From Miscanthus floridulus (taxonomy: Eukaryota; Streptophyta; Magnoliopsida; Poales; Poaceae), in assembly GCF_019320115.1 (NCBI RefSeq), contig NC_089593.1, positions 37,147,835 through 37,211,834 of the forward strand: a stretch of 64,000 nucleotides of DNA. The letters run 5' to 3'. The notes under the pieces were generated by a model that was given only the letters and a program-made list of their open reading frames with translations, had not been told where the DNA came from and did no database searches. Each line of letters begins with the position of its first letter. The first letter of the stretch is position 1. This document shows positions 11,708 to 25,120 of the stretch, in pieces. The translations under genes were made by a program, and so were the position numbers.

Positions 11708-13632
11708 TGAAAGCTCTAGTTTGGTTTTGGTTAATTGATGAAACCCTAAGTGCTAACCTAGTTTGTCAAAGTGATTATAAGATAGGTAGCACTACACCAA
11801 GTAATGAAGCAATGGTAAAGATCATGGTGGTGGTGATGGCATGGTGATGATCAAATGCTTGAACTTGGAAAAGAAGAAAGAGAAAAACAAAAGGCTCAAG
11901 GCAAAGGTATAAATAGTAGGAGTCATTTTGTTATAGTGATTGAGACACTTAGTGAGTGTGATCACATTTAGGATCGATAGCCTACTAGTAAGAGGGGTGA
12001 AACTCGTATCAAAATGCGGTTATCAGAGTGCCACTAGATGCTCTAACTCATTGCATATGCATATAGGATCTAGTGGAGTGCTAACACCCTTGAAAATGTT
12101 TGTGAAAATATGCTAACACACATGTGCACAAGGTGATACACTTGGTGGTTGGCACATTTGAGCAAGGGTAAGAAACTTCACCGGTGGAGTGTCCGCCCAT
12201 AGAGTGTGGACAGTCCGACAGTGCCACCGGCACACTATACAGAAAAGACGGAGGTCACTATAAGTGACCGGACGCTGGTCTTGGTTGGACCGGCGTGTCC
12301 AGTCAGTAGCAGCAGGGGGCGCGCTGCTTCGGTCTCATGACCAGATGCTGGCGCGAAAACTGACCGAATGCTCAAGGCCTGAGTCCAACCAGTCTGACAT
12401 ATGATGATGTTGTGTGACCGGACACTGGGTGTGTCCGATCGAGCATGACCGTACGCATCTGGTTGTGATTTTGCATGAATGGAACCTTACAGGAAATGAC
12501 CGGACGCTGAGGTCCAACGTTCGGTCACTTCGCAGCAACGCATCTGGTCATCACTTGACCATTGAGATCGGGCGATGAACATTTGAAGAGAGGGGACACA
12601 TGGCATGCATCACATGACTGGACGCTGAGGTCCAGCATCCAGTCGTTTGATCAAAGCGTCCAGTCACCCCGTGTTGTGTTCAGTGAAGGGGTACAACAGC
12701 TCTATTTCATGGGGGCTTCTATTTAAGCCCCATAGCCAGCTCAAGCTCACTCTCTTGGCCATTTGCATTGACATAGCAACCTTGTGAGCTTAGCCAAAGC
12801 CCTCCCACTCATCTCCATCATTGTGAGATTAGGTGAGAATCCAAGTGCATTGCTTGAGTGATTGCATCTAGAGGCACTTGGTGTTCGTGTTTTGCTATGG
12901 GATTCACTTATTACTCTTGGTGGTTGCCACCACCTAGACGCTTGGTGTAGCGGAGGAGGATTGGCATGAGTCGATGATTGTTCGTGGCCATCTCCAGTGA
13001 TTGTGAGGGGATTTGTACCTTGCCTAGCAAAGCGCCAAAAGGTAACTCTAGTGGATTGCTCATGTCATTGAGTTACCTCACTTGTGGGTAGGTTCTTGCG
13101 GTGTCCAAATTGTGTGGACGAGGTTTATGCAACACCTCTTAGCCGCCGAACCACCAAGTGTTGGTCTATACAATGGGGATGTAGCGTGTTGGCAAGCACG
13201 TGAACCTCGGGAGAAAATTGGTTTTCTCTTGCCATTTGGTAGTCTCTCGGTGATTGATTTAATATTCACCTTGTGATTGGTTCACTCCTCTACACGGCGG
13301 TATAATCACCCTACTCACTCATTTATATTCTTGCAAACTAGTTGTGGCAAGCTCTTTAGTGTAATTAAAATTGAGAGCTTGCTTTGTTATTTTAAGTTCA
13401 TCTAGTGGAGCTCTTTAGAGTAGCAAGATTGAGAGCTCTTAGTGAGTAGTAACATTGCAAGTTGTGTGCCTAGTAATCATTGCAACTAGAATTGTTGGAT
13501 AGATGGCTTGCTACCCTTGTAGAGCTAGAGCAAGTTTGCATTTCGCTATTTGTCATACTAATCAAAGTGCTCTAGTTGATTTGTAGATTTTTGAATAGGC
13601 TATTCACCCCGTAGCCATATTTGGACCTTTCA
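11708..13632 (+). repeat. Copia LTR B (internal LTR of the multimer)
   Basis: 1,925 bp, TGAAAG to CTTTCA, preceded by the polypurine tract AAAAAGGGGGAGAT and followed by the TGGTATCAGAGC primer site, so it serves as 3' LTR of internal 1 and 5' LTR of internal 2. Such shared LTRs arise by unequal crossing over between LTRs. Bases from 12145 onward are part of the 6,096-bp duplication. Confidence 0.9.
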
Positions 13633-13692
13633 AGTGGTATCAGAGCCATGGTCACCATTTGATTGAAGGCTTAACAACCTCGGTGTCAAATT

Positions 13693-15740
13693 ATGGCTCA
13701 AGTTGTGTTCAACCATGTGGGGGCAAACCACCGTTCTTTGATGGCACATGCTATGATTATTGGAAGAGAAAGATGAGGATGTATCTTGGTTCAATCAATG
13801 ATCAAGTATGGGAGGTGACCGAGAATGACTATGCTATCGTTGATCCCGATGACCCCACCAACCAAGACAAGACCAACAAGCAATGCAATACAATGGCTCT
13901 CAACACCATATACAATGCCATTGATTCCAAGGTGTTTGAGCAAATCAAGGATTATGAAAGAGCAAATGAGGTGTGAAGTAGATTGGAGGAAACATATGAG
14001 GGCACACCGGCGATGAAGAGTGCTAAGTTGTACATTCTCAAGGATAAGTTGACAAGCTTCAAGATGAAGGAAGATGAGAGCATTCCGGAAATGTTCCATC
14101 GGTTGCAAGTGATTGTAAATGACTTGAAGGCCTTAGGAGAGAAGATCAAGGATGATGATATCTCTCATCAGTTCTTGATGTGCTTACCTCCAAGATTTGA
14201 GATATTGAGATTGCTTATCATAAGAGGAGGATTGAAGGAGATTACCCCTAACCAAGTACTAGGTGATGTCATGACCCAAGAGACATACTGTGTGGAAAGG
14301 GAGGGGGATGACAAGAAGGAAGAAGACAAGAAGAAGAAGAGTATAGCATTCAAGGCTAGCTCATCATCATCCAAGAAAAAGGGCAAGTCCAAGAAAGAAT
14401 CAAGTGATGATGATGATCTTAGTGATATTGATGATGAAGCTATGGCCCTCTTTGTACGCAAGATGGGAAAATTCATGAAGAAGAAGGGCTATGGTGCAAG
14501 AAAGAGAAAAGATCACACCAAAAGCAAAGAATATGTGAGAAGATGCTACAATTGCAAGAGTCCCGATCACGTTGTAGCAAATTGTCCCTATAATAGTGAC
14601 AATGATGAGGATGAGAAGAAGAAGCACAAGAAGGATAAGAAAGAAAAGGAGGAGGAGAAGAGAATGACCTTCCAAAAGAAGAAGAAGGGTGGAGGCTATG
14701 TGGTCACTTGGGATAGTGATGGCTCTTCGGATAGTGATGAATCGAGTGATGATGGCAAGAAATCTATCAAGAAAGCACTAGCAAGCATCGCCATCAACAA
14801 CAAGCCCTCCATCTTCGACATTCCTTCGACATGCCTCATGGCAAAACCTACCAAGGTAAATTATGATGTGAGTAATGATGATGAATGTGAAAGTGATGCT
14901 TGTAGGAGTGATGATGATGATGAGGAATACTCCAAGGAGGAGCTCATGGACATGTGTGAGCAAGTGCATACTTGCTTTGAGATGAAGAGAAATGAGTGCA
15001 AGGAATTGAACAAGAAATTCAAATTTCTTGAGCAATCCCTTGATGAGCTCAATGCCACTCATGAGAGGCTAATGGAAGCCCATGAGAAGCTTGGCAAAGC
15101 TCACTCTAAGCTTGAAAAGGCTCACTCCTCTCTCATAGAGCAAGTCAAAATAGAGGAAGCCAAGAAGGAGCAAGTGAATGTATCATGTGATGTGGGACTA
15201 ACATGTGATCTTATTCATGAATCTTTTTATAAGCCTATTGTAGTTGCTCCCACTAACACTTCTTGTAGCACTACTACTTCTACTTCACCTTTGAGTGATG
15301 GTCTCACTTGTGATGCCTCATTAATGGTGGAAAATGAGACCCTCAAGAAGGAGGTGAATGAGCTCACTCGTGCCTTAGGCAATGCCTATGGTGGAGATGC
15401 CCGCTTGCTAAAGTGCTTGGGTAGCCAAAGGTTTTCTCTCAACAAAGAGGGATTAGGCTATACCCCCAAGAAAGGCAAGGCAGCCTTTGTCACTCCCAAA
15501 GTTAACTTTGTGAAGGGCAATGGTCGGTTTTGCAATAGATGCAAGCAAGTTGGGCATGTAGAGCAATATTGCAAGATTAATAAGAACAAGCTACCTATTG
15601 TATCCTCAATTAAATTTGATTCTTGTTACATGCTTGTTAAGGGTGCCAATGGTGTGAAGGCTAAGTTCATTGGTACACCAATTGTGGGCCCAAAAAAGAA
15701 GGCCATTTGGGTACCAAAGACCTTGGTAACTAACCTTTAA
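13693..15740 (+). pseudogene. Copia gag polyprotein, copy 2 (two CCHC zinc knuckles)
   Basis: Gag packages the element RNA in cytoplasmic particles. A start at ATGGCTCAAG (13693) fits the lineage but is followed by a frameshift before KPPFFDGTCYDYWKRKM. A TGA at 13974-13976 stands where Trp is expected. From 13983 the frame is open for 585 codons: retrotransposon-gag domain (about residues 1-110), a Lys/Ser/Asp-rich stretch, knuckle CYNCKSPDHVVANC, acidic linkers, a coiled-coil-like segment with AHEKLGKAHSKLEKAHSS, and a second knuckle CNRCKQVGHVEQYC near the C-terminus. The long gag with extra domains is typical of Sireviruses. Stop at 15740. Confidence 0.88.
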
Positions 15741-15775
15741 GGACCTAAGCAAGTTTGGATACCTAAAAAGAATTG

Positions 15776-18240
15776 ATCTTCTTTTGTAGGTCAATTATAA
15801 AGCCGGAGGAAGGCATTGAGTGCTTGATAGTGGGTGCACACAACACATCATCGGTGATCCAAGAATGTTCAATTCAATCAATGAAAACAAGAGCAATGGG
15901 ATTGATAGTATCACATTTGGTGACACTAGCAACGGCAATGTCAAAGGGCTTGGTTAGATTGCAATATTCAATGACTTGAGCATTTCCAATGTGCTACTAG
16001 TAGAAAGCTTGAACTTCAACCTTTTGTCGGTAGCTCAATTGTGTGATCTTGGTTTCAAGTGCATATTTGGTGTGGATGATGTAGACATTATAAGTGTAGA
16101 TGGCTCTAACTTGATATTCAAAGGATTTAGATATGAAAATCTATGCTTGGTTGATTTCAATGCTAGAGAAGCTCAATTGACAACATGTTTGATCACTAAG
16201 TCTAGCATGGGTTGGTTATGGCATAGAAGTCTTGGTCATGTTGGAATGAAACAATTGAACAAGTTGATTAAGCATGACTTAGTTAGAGGTTTGAAAGATG
16301 TCATATTTGAGAAGGATAAGCTATGTAGTGCATGTCAAGCCGGAAAACAAGTTGGTAACACACATCCTAATAAGAGCATGATGAGCACATCTAAGGCATT
16401 TGAGTTGATGCACATGGACTTATTTGGACCAACCACATACACAAGCATTGGTGGAAACAAATATGGATTTGTGATTGTGGATGATTTCACTAGATACACA
16501 TGGGTATTCTTTCTTGTTGACAAGAGTGATGTGTTTACAACATTCAAATCATTTGTCAAGGGCATTCACAATGAGTTTGAAACAACCATCAAGAAAGTTA
16601 GAAGTGACAATGGTAGTGAATTCAAGAACACTAGAATTGATGAGTTGTGTGATGAATTTGGAATTATACATCAATTCTCGGCCAAGTACACTCCTTAATC
16701 AAATGGCTTAGTTGAAAGGAAGAATAGAACTTTGATTGATATGGCAAGATCAATGTTGAGTGAGTACAATGTGAGTCATTCATTTTGGGCCGAAGCAATC
16801 AACATGGCTTGCTATTATAGCAACCGACTCTATTGTCACCCCATGATGGAGAAGACACCTTATGAGCTTTTGAATGGAAGAAAGCCCAACATAGAATACT
16901 TTTGAGTTTTTTGTTGTAAATGCTACATATTGAAGAAAGGCACTAGATTGAACAAGTTTGAAAAGAAATGTGATGAAGGTTTCTTGCTTGGATACTCCAC
17001 TACTAGCAATGCTTATAGAGTTTGGAATTTGGCTAGTGGTACTCTTGAGGAGGTTCATGATGTGGAGTTTGATGAAACAAATGGTTCCCAAGAGGAAGAT
17101 GAGAATCTAGATGATGTAAGAGGCACTCAATTGGTCAATGCAATGAAGAATATGGACATTGGTGATATAAGGCCTAGAGAGGTGATTGATGTTGAAGATG
17201 ACAAGAATCAAGTGCTCTCTAACTCAAATGTGCAAGCTAGTGGTTCTCATGATCAAGTTCAAGCAAGTGCTAGTCATGACAAAGTGCAAGATCAACAACA
17301 AGTGGCTAGTTCATCATCTCAACCAAGTGATCAATAAAATGCAAGCAATCAAGTGCAAGTACTTCAACCAACCAATGTTGCAAGAGATTATCCATTGGAC
17401 ACTATCATTGGTGATATTTCAAGAGGTGTGCAAACTAGATCAACGTTGGCTTCATTTTGTGAGCACTTCTCATTTGTGTCATCCATTGAACCTAAGCAGA
17501 TAGATGAAGCTTTAAAGGATGTTGATTGGGTCAATGCTATGCATGAAGAGCTAAACAACTTCACAAGAAACCAAGTATGGGAGTTAGTTGAGAGGCCTAA
17601 GGATCATAATGTGATTGGAACCAAGTGGGTCTTTTGGAATAAGCAAGATCAAGATGGGATAGTAATAAGGAATAAAACAAGATTAGCGGCTCAAGGTTAC
17701 ACACAAGTTGAAGGTCTTGACTTTGGAGAAACATATGCCTCTATTGCAAGATTTGTAAGCAATTAGGATCTTGTTAGCCTATGCTTGAGCCCACAACATC
17801 AAGTTATACCAAATGGATGTGAAGAGTGCATTCCTCAATGGGTACATCAATGAGCTTGTGTATGTTGAGCAACCTCCTGGTTTTGAAGATAAAAAGAAAT
17901 CCAACTATGTTTACAAGTTGAGAAAGACTTTGTATGGATTAAAACAAGCACCTAGAGCAGCGTATGAGAGATTGAGGGATTTCCTACTCTCTAAGGGATT
18001 CAAGATGGGAAAGGTTGACACCACTCTCTTCACCAAGAAGCTTGGAAATGACTTGTTTGTAATGCAAATCTATGTTGATGATATCATATTTGGGTCAACA
18101 AATTAAGATTTTTGTAAGGAGTTTGGCAAGATGATGGCAAGTGAGTTTGAGATGTCCATGATTGGAGAGCTTAGCTACTTCCTTGGTCTTCAAATAAAGC
18201 AAAAGAAGAATGGCATATTTGTGAGTCAAGACAAGTATAT
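15776..18240 (+). pseudogene. Copia pol, copy 2: protease, integrase, partial RT (cut at the duplication junction)
   Basis: Protease motif DSGCTQH is encoded near 15823-15845, in frame with the rest. A TAG at 15955-15957 interrupts it before the 240-codon frame at 15976-16698. Integrase shows the zinc-binding WHRSLGHVG and CSACQAGK, then the catalytic MDLFGP and SDNGSEF. Stops at 16696 (Gln expected), 16904 (Arg) and 17334 (Gln), a frameshift near 17755 in RT, then DVKSAFLNG, and YVDDI at about 18072. The frame ends at 18240, where sequence jumps into LTR C. RNase H is absent from this copy. Confidence 0.87.
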
Positions 18241-19728
18241 GTGGTTGGCACATTTGAGCAAGGGTAAGAAACTTCACCGGTGGAGTGTCCGCCCATAGAG
18301 TGTGGACAGTCCGACAGTGCCACCGGCACACTATACAGAAAAGACGGAGGTCACTATAAGTGACCGGACGCTGGTCTTGGTTGGACCGGCGTGTCCAGTC
18401 AGTAGCAGCAGGGGGCGCGCTGCTTCGGTCTCATGACCAGATGCTGGCGCGAAAACTGACCGAATGCTCAAGGCCTGAGTCCAACCAGTCTGACATATGA
18501 TGATGTTGTGTGACCGGACACTGGGTGTGTCCGATCGAGCATGACCGTACGCATCTGGTTGTGATTTTGCATGAATGGAACCTTACAGGAAATGACCGGA
18601 CGCTGAGGTCCAACGTTCGGTCACTTCGCAGCAACGCATCTGGTCATCACTTGACCATTGAGATCGGGCGATGAACATTTGAAGAGAGGGGACACATGGC
18701 ATGCATCACATGACTGGACGCTGAGGTCCAGCATCCAGTCGTTTGATCAAAGCGTCCAGTCACCCCGTGTTGTGTTCAGTGAAGGGGTACAACAGCTCTA
18801 TTTCATGGGGGCTTCTATTTAAGCCCCATAGCCAGCTCAAGCTCACTCTCTTGGCCATTTGCATTGACATAGCAACCTTGTGAGCTTAGCCAAAGCCCTC
18901 CCACTCATCTCCATCATTGTGAGATTAGGTGAGAATCCAAGTGCATTGCTTGAGTGATTGCATCTAGAGGCACTTGGTGTTCGTGTTTTGCTATGGGATT
19001 CACTTATTACTCTTGGTGGTTGCCACCACCTAGACGCTTGGTGTAGCGGAGGAGGATTGGCATGAGTCGATGATTGTTCGTGGCCATCTCCAGTGATTGT
19101 GAGGGGATTTGTACCTTGCCTAGCAAAGCGCCAAAAGGTAACTCTAGTGGATTGCTCATGTCATTGAGTTACCTCACTTGTGGGTAGGTTCTTGCGGTGT
19201 CCAAATTGTGTGGACGAGGTTTATGCAACACCTCTTAGCCGCCGAACCACCAAGTGTTGGTCTATACAATGGGGATGTAGCGTGTTGGCAAGCACGTGAA
19301 CCTCGGGAGAAAATTGGTTTTCTCTTGCCATTTGGTAGTCTCTCGGTGATTGATTTAATATTCACCTTGTGATTGGTTCACTCCTCTACACGGCGGTATA
19401 ATCACCCTACTCACTCATTTATATTCTTGCAAACTAGTTGTGGCAAGCTCTTTAGTGTAATTAAAATTGAGAGCTTGCTTTGTTATTTTAAGTTCATCTA
19501 GTGGAGCTCTTTAGAGTAGCAAGATTGAGAGCTCTTAGTGAGTAGTAACATTGCAAGTTGTGTGCCTAGTAATCATTGCAACTAGAATTGTTGGATAGAT
19601 GGCTTGCTACCCTTGTAGAGCTAGAGCAAGTTTGCATTTCGCTATTTGTCATACTAATCAAAGTGCTCTAGTTGATTTGTAGATTTTTGAATAGGCTATT
19701 CACCCCGTAGCCATATTTGGACCTTTCA
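18241..19728 (+). repeat. Copia LTR C, 5'-truncated
   Basis: Identical to bases 12145-13632 of LTR B and missing the first 437 bp of a full LTR, including the TGAAAG end. Still has the TATA-hairpin (18808-18827) and is followed by the primer-binding site at 19731-19742. Its truncated start is the duplication junction, not a transposition end. Confidence 0.9.
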
Positions 19729-19788
19729 AGTGGTATCAGAGCCATGGTCACCATTTGATTGAAGGCTTAACAACCTCGGTGTCAAATT

Positions 19789-21836
19789 ATGGCTCAAGTT
19801 GTGTTCAACCATGTGGGGGCAAACCACCGTTCTTTGATGGCACATGCTATGATTATTGGAAGAGAAAGATGAGGATGTATCTTGGTTCAATCAATGATCA
19901 AGTATGGGAGGTGACCGAGAATGACTATGCTATCGTTGATCCCGATGACCCCACCAACCAAGACAAGACCAACAAGCAATGCAATACAATGGCTCTCAAC
20001 ACCATATACAATGCCATTGATTCCAAGGTGTTTGAGCAAATCAAGGATTATGAAAGAGCAAATGAGGTGTGAAGTAGATTGGAGGAAACATATGAGGGCA
20101 CACCGGCGATGAAGAGTGCTAAGTTGTACATTCTCAAGGATAAGTTGACAAGCTTCAAGATGAAGGAAGATGAGAGCATTCCGGAAATGTTCCATCGGTT
20201 GCAAGTGATTGTAAATGACTTGAAGGCCTTAGGAGAGAAGATCAAGGATGATGATATCTCTCATCAGTTCTTGATGTGCTTACCTCCAAGATTTGAGATA
20301 TTGAGATTGCTTATCATAAGAGGAGGATTGAAGGAGATTACCCCTAACCAAGTACTAGGTGATGTCATGACCCAAGAGACATACTGTGTGGAAAGGGAGG
20401 GGGATGACAAGAAGGAAGAAGACAAGAAGAAGAAGAGTATAGCATTCAAGGCTAGCTCATCATCATCCAAGAAAAAGGGCAAGTCCAAGAAAGAATCAAG
20501 TGATGATGATGATCTTAGTGATATTGATGATGAAGCTATGGCCCTCTTTGTACGCAAGATGGGAAAATTCATGAAGAAGAAGGGCTATGGTGCAAGAAAG
20601 AGAAAAGATCACACCAAAAGCAAAGAATATGTGAGAAGATGCTACAATTGCAAGAGTCCCGATCACGTTGTAGCAAATTGTCCCTATAATAGTGACAATG
20701 ATGAGGATGAGAAGAAGAAGCACAAGAAGGATAAGAAAGAAAAGGAGGAGGAGAAGAGAATGACCTTCCAAAAGAAGAAGAAGGGTGGAGGCTATGTGGT
20801 CACTTGGGATAGTGATGGCTCTTCGGATAGTGATGAATCGAGTGATGATGGCAAGAAATCTATCAAGAAAGCACTAGCAAGCATCGCCATCAACAACAAG
20901 CCCTCCATCTTCGACATTCCTTCGACATGCCTCATGGCAAAACCTACCAAGGTAAATTATGATGTGAGTAATGATGATGAATGTGAAAGTGATGCTTGTA
21001 GGAGTGATGATGATGATGAGGAATACTCCAAGGAGGAGCTCATGGACATGTGTGAGCAAGTGCATACTTGCTTTGAGATGAAGAGAAATGAGTGCAAGGA
21101 ATTGAACAAGAAATTCAAATTTCTTGAGCAATCCCTTGATGAGCTCAATGCCACTCATGAGAGGCTAATGGAAGCCCATGAGAAGCTTGGCAAAGCTCAC
21201 TCTAAGCTTGAAAAGGCTCACTCCTCTCTCATAGAGCAAGTCAAAATAGAGGAAGCCAAGAAGGAGCAAGTGAATGTATCATGTGATGTGGGACTAACAT
21301 GTGATCTTATTCATGAATCTTTTTATAAGCCTATTGTAGTTGCTCCCACTAACACTTCTTGTAGCACTACTACTTCTACTTCACCTTTGAGTGATGGTCT
21401 CACTTGTGATGCCTCATTAATGGTGGAAAATGAGACCCTCAAGAAGGAGGTGAATGAGCTCACTCGTGCCTTAGGCAATGCCTATGGTGGAGATGCCCGC
21501 TTGCTAAAGTGCTTGGGTAGCCAAAGGTTTTCTCTCAACAAAGAGGGATTAGGCTATACCCCCAAGAAAGGCAAGGCAGCCTTTGTCACTCCCAAAGTTA
21601 ACTTTGTGAAGGGCAATGGTCGGTTTTGCAATAGATGCAAGCAAGTTGGGCATGTAGAGCAATATTGCAAGATTAATAAGAACAAGCTACCTATTGTATC
21701 CTCAATTAAATTTGATTCTTGTTACATGCTTGTTAAGGGTGCCAATGGTGTGAAGGCTAAGTTCATTGGTACACCAATTGTGGGCCCAAAAAAGAAGGCC
21801 ATTTGGGTACCAAAGACCTTGGTAACTAACCTTTAA
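19789..21836 (+). pseudogene. Copia gag polyprotein, copy 3
   Basis: Same sequence as the gag at 13693-15740, offset by 6096, with the same frameshift near the start, the same TGA at 20070-20072 and the same 585-codon frame (20079-21836) carrying both zinc knuckles. Sharing every lesion shows the copy was made after the mutations. Confidence 0.88.
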
Positions 21837-21871
21837 GGACCTAAGCAAGTTTGGATACCTAAAAAGAATTG

Positions 21872-24800
21872 ATCTTCTTTTGTAGGTCAATTATAAAGCC
21901 GGAGGAAGGCATTGAGTGCTTGATAGTGGGTGCACACAACACATCATCGGTGATCCAAGAATGTTCAATTCAATCAATGAAAACAAGAGCAATGGGATTG
22001 ATAGTATCACATTTGGTGACACTAGCAACGGCAATGTCAAAGGGCTTGGTTAGATTGCAATATTCAATGACTTGAGCATTTCCAATGTGCTACTAGTAGA
22101 AAGCTTGAACTTCAACCTTTTGTCGGTAGCTCAATTGTGTGATCTTGGTTTCAAGTGCATATTTGGTGTGGATGATGTAGACATTATAAGTGTAGATGGC
22201 TCTAACTTGATATTCAAAGGATTTAGATATGAAAATCTATGCTTGGTTGATTTCAATGCTAGAGAAGCTCAATTGACAACATGTTTGATCACTAAGTCTA
22301 GCATGGGTTGGTTATGGCATAGAAGTCTTGGTCATGTTGGAATGAAACAATTGAACAAGTTGATTAAGCATGACTTAGTTAGAGGTTTGAAAGATGTCAT
22401 ATTTGAGAAGGATAAGCTATGTAGTGCATGTCAAGCCGGAAAACAAGTTGGTAACACACATCCTAATAAGAGCATGATGAGCACATCTAAGGCATTTGAG
22501 TTGATGCACATGGACTTATTTGGACCAACCACATACACAAGCATTGGTGGAAACAAATATGGATTTGTGATTGTGGATGATTTCACTAGATACACATGGG
22601 TATTCTTTCTTGTTGACAAGAGTGATGTGTTTACAACATTCAAATCATTTGTCAAGGGCATTCACAATGAGTTTGAAACAACCATCAAGAAAGTTAGAAG
22701 TGACAATGGTAGTGAATTCAAGAACACTAGAATTGATGAGTTGTGTGATGAATTTGGAATTATACATCAATTCTCGGCCAAGTACACTCCTTAATCAAAT
22801 GGCTTAGTTGAAAGGAAGAATAGAACTTTGATTGATATGGCAAGATCAATGTTGAGTGAGTACAATGTGAGTCATTCATTTTGGGCCGAAGCAATCAACA
22901 TGGCTTGCTATTATAGCAACCGACTCTATTGTCACCCCATGATGGAGAAGACACCTTATGAGCTTTTGAATGGAAGAAAGCCCAACATAGAATACTTTTG
23001 AGTTTTTTGTTGTAAATGCTACATATTGAAGAAAGGCACTAGATTGAACAAGTTTGAAAAGAAATGTGATGAAGGTTTCTTGCTTGGATACTCCACTACT
23101 AGCAATGCTTATAGAGTTTGGAATTTGGCTAGTGGTACTCTTGAGGAGGTTCATGATGTGGAGTTTGATGAAACAAATGGTTCCCAAGAGGAAGATGAGA
23201 ATCTAGATGATGTAAGAGGCACTCAATTGGTCAATGCAATGAAGAATATGGACATTGGTGATATAAGGCCTAGAGAGGTGATTGATGTTGAAGATGACAA
23301 GAATCAAGTGCTCTCTAACTCAAATGTGCAAGCTAGTGGTTCTCATGATCAAGTTCAAGCAAGTGCTAGTCATGACAAAGTGCAAGATCAACAACAAGTG
23401 GCTAGTTCATCATCTCAACCAAGTGATCAATAAAATGCAAGCAATCAAGTGCAAGTACTTCAACCAACCAATGTTGCAAGAGATTATCCATTGGACACTA
23501 TCATTGGTGATATTTCAAGAGGTGTGCAAACTAGATCAACGTTGGCTTCATTTTGTGAGCACTTCTCATTTGTGTCATCCATTGAACCTAAGCAGATAGA
23601 TGAAGCTTTAAAGGATGTTGATTGGGTCAATGCTATGCATGAAGAGCTAAACAACTTCACAAGAAACCAAGTATGGGAGTTAGTTGAGAGGCCTAAGGAT
23701 CATAATGTGATTGGAACCAAGTGGGTCTTTTGGAATAAGCAAGATCAAGATGGGATAGTAATAAGGAATAAAACAAGATTAGCGGCTCAAGGTTACACAC
23801 AAGTTGAAGGTCTTGACTTTGGAGAAACATATGCCTCTATTGCAAGATTTGTAAGCAATTAGGATCTTGTTAGCCTATGCTTGAGCCCACAACATCAAGT
23901 TATACCAAATGGATGTGAAGAGTGCATTCCTCAATGGGTACATCAATGAGCTTGTGTATGTTGAGCAACCTCCTGGTTTTGAAGATAAAAAGAAATCCAA
24001 CTATGTTTACAAGTTGAGAAAGACTTTGTATGGATTAAAACAAGCACCTAGAGCAGCGTATGAGAGATTGAGGGATTTCCTACTCTCTAAGGGATTCAAG
24101 ATGGGAAAGGTTGACACCACTCTCTTCACCAAGAAGCTTGGAAATGACTTGTTTGTAATGCAAATCTATGTTGATGATATCATATTTGGGTCAACAAATT
24201 AAGATTTTTGTAAGGAGTTTGGCAAGATGATGGCAAGTGAGTTTGAGATGTCCATGATTGGAGAGCTTAGCTACTTCCTTGGTCTTCAAATAAAGCAAAA
24301 GAAGAATGGCATATTTGTGAGTCAAGACAAGTATATCAAGGACATGCTCAAGAAGTTTGGAATGGAAGATAGTAAAGCTATCAGTACACCAATAGGAACA
24401 AGTGGAAGCTTGGATAGTGATTCTAGTGGCAACATGGTGGATCAAAAGATGTATCGGTCTATGATTGAAAGCCTACTCTATGTGACCGCATCAAGGCCGG
24501 ATGTGATGTTTATTGTATGCATGTGTGCTAGATTCCAAGCCTCACCAAGAGAAAGTCATTCGAAAGCAACAAAGAGAATATTGAGGTACTTGAAGCATAC
24601 ACAAAATGTTGGATTGTGGTATCCCAAAGGAGCAAGGTTTGAGTTGATTGGATATTCAGACTCCGATTATGCGGGATGCAAAGTTGAGAGAAAGAGCACA
24701 TCGGGCACATGTCAACTATTGGGAAGATCACTTGTGTCTTGGTCATCAAAGAAGCAAAATAGTGTAGCACTTTCAACCGCTGAAGCGGAGTACATTTCGG

Positions 24801-25120
24801 CCAGTAGTTGTTGTGCTCAATTACTTTGGATGAAGGCTACTTTGAGTGACTTTGGAATCAAATCCAAGCAAGTGTCATTGCTATGTGACAATGAGAGTGC
24901 CATAAAGCTCACCAACAACCTAGTTCAACATTCAAGAACAAAGTATATTGATGTCCGCCATCATTTCATAAGAGATCACCAACAAAAAGGGGACATTTGC
25001 ATTGAGAGTGTGGGCACCAAAGATCAACTTGCTGATATCTTCATCAAGCCACTTGATGAAAAGAGGTTTTGCAAGTTAAGGAATGAATTGAACATACTTG
25101 ACTTCTCCAATATGTGTTGA
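21872..25120 (+). pseudogene. Copia pol, copy 3: protease, integrase, RT and RNase H
   Basis: The most complete pol here. Protease, integrase and RT to 24336 duplicate copy 2, with the same stops and frameshift. RT catalytic YVDDI lies at about 24168, followed by a TAA at 24200 where Gln is expected. From 24227 a 297-codon frame holds the RT thumb region and RNase H with catalytic GYSDSDYAG, STAEAEYIS and CDNESAI, ending FSNMC at 25120. This part has few substitutions from copy 1 (e.g. Met/Leu and Asp/Glu changes), showing copies 1 and 3 diverged before the 6,096-bp duplication. No single copy can make a complete polyprotein. Confidence 0.88.

Larger units (their letters stand above)
12145..24336 (+). 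repeat. Exact 6,096-bp direct tandem duplication (12145-18240 = 18241-24336)
   Basis: The unit runs from within LTR B to within the RT gene. Every reading frame and stop is reproduced at an offset of exactly 6096 and I found no difference by eye in the lines compared. At the junction 18240/18241, RT sequence (AAGACAAGTATAT) is fused to LTR sequence (GTGGTTGGCACATT) with no shared bases at the break. This is either a very recent duplication or an assembly artefact. Confidence 0.9.

Noticed and set aside
14400..14675. Hydrophobic Leu/Ile-rich minus-strand frame (also at 20496-20771) as a membrane protein
   Set aside because: It is antisense to the acidic/Lys-rich part of copia gag, whose complement always reads as Leu/Ile/Ser-rich.
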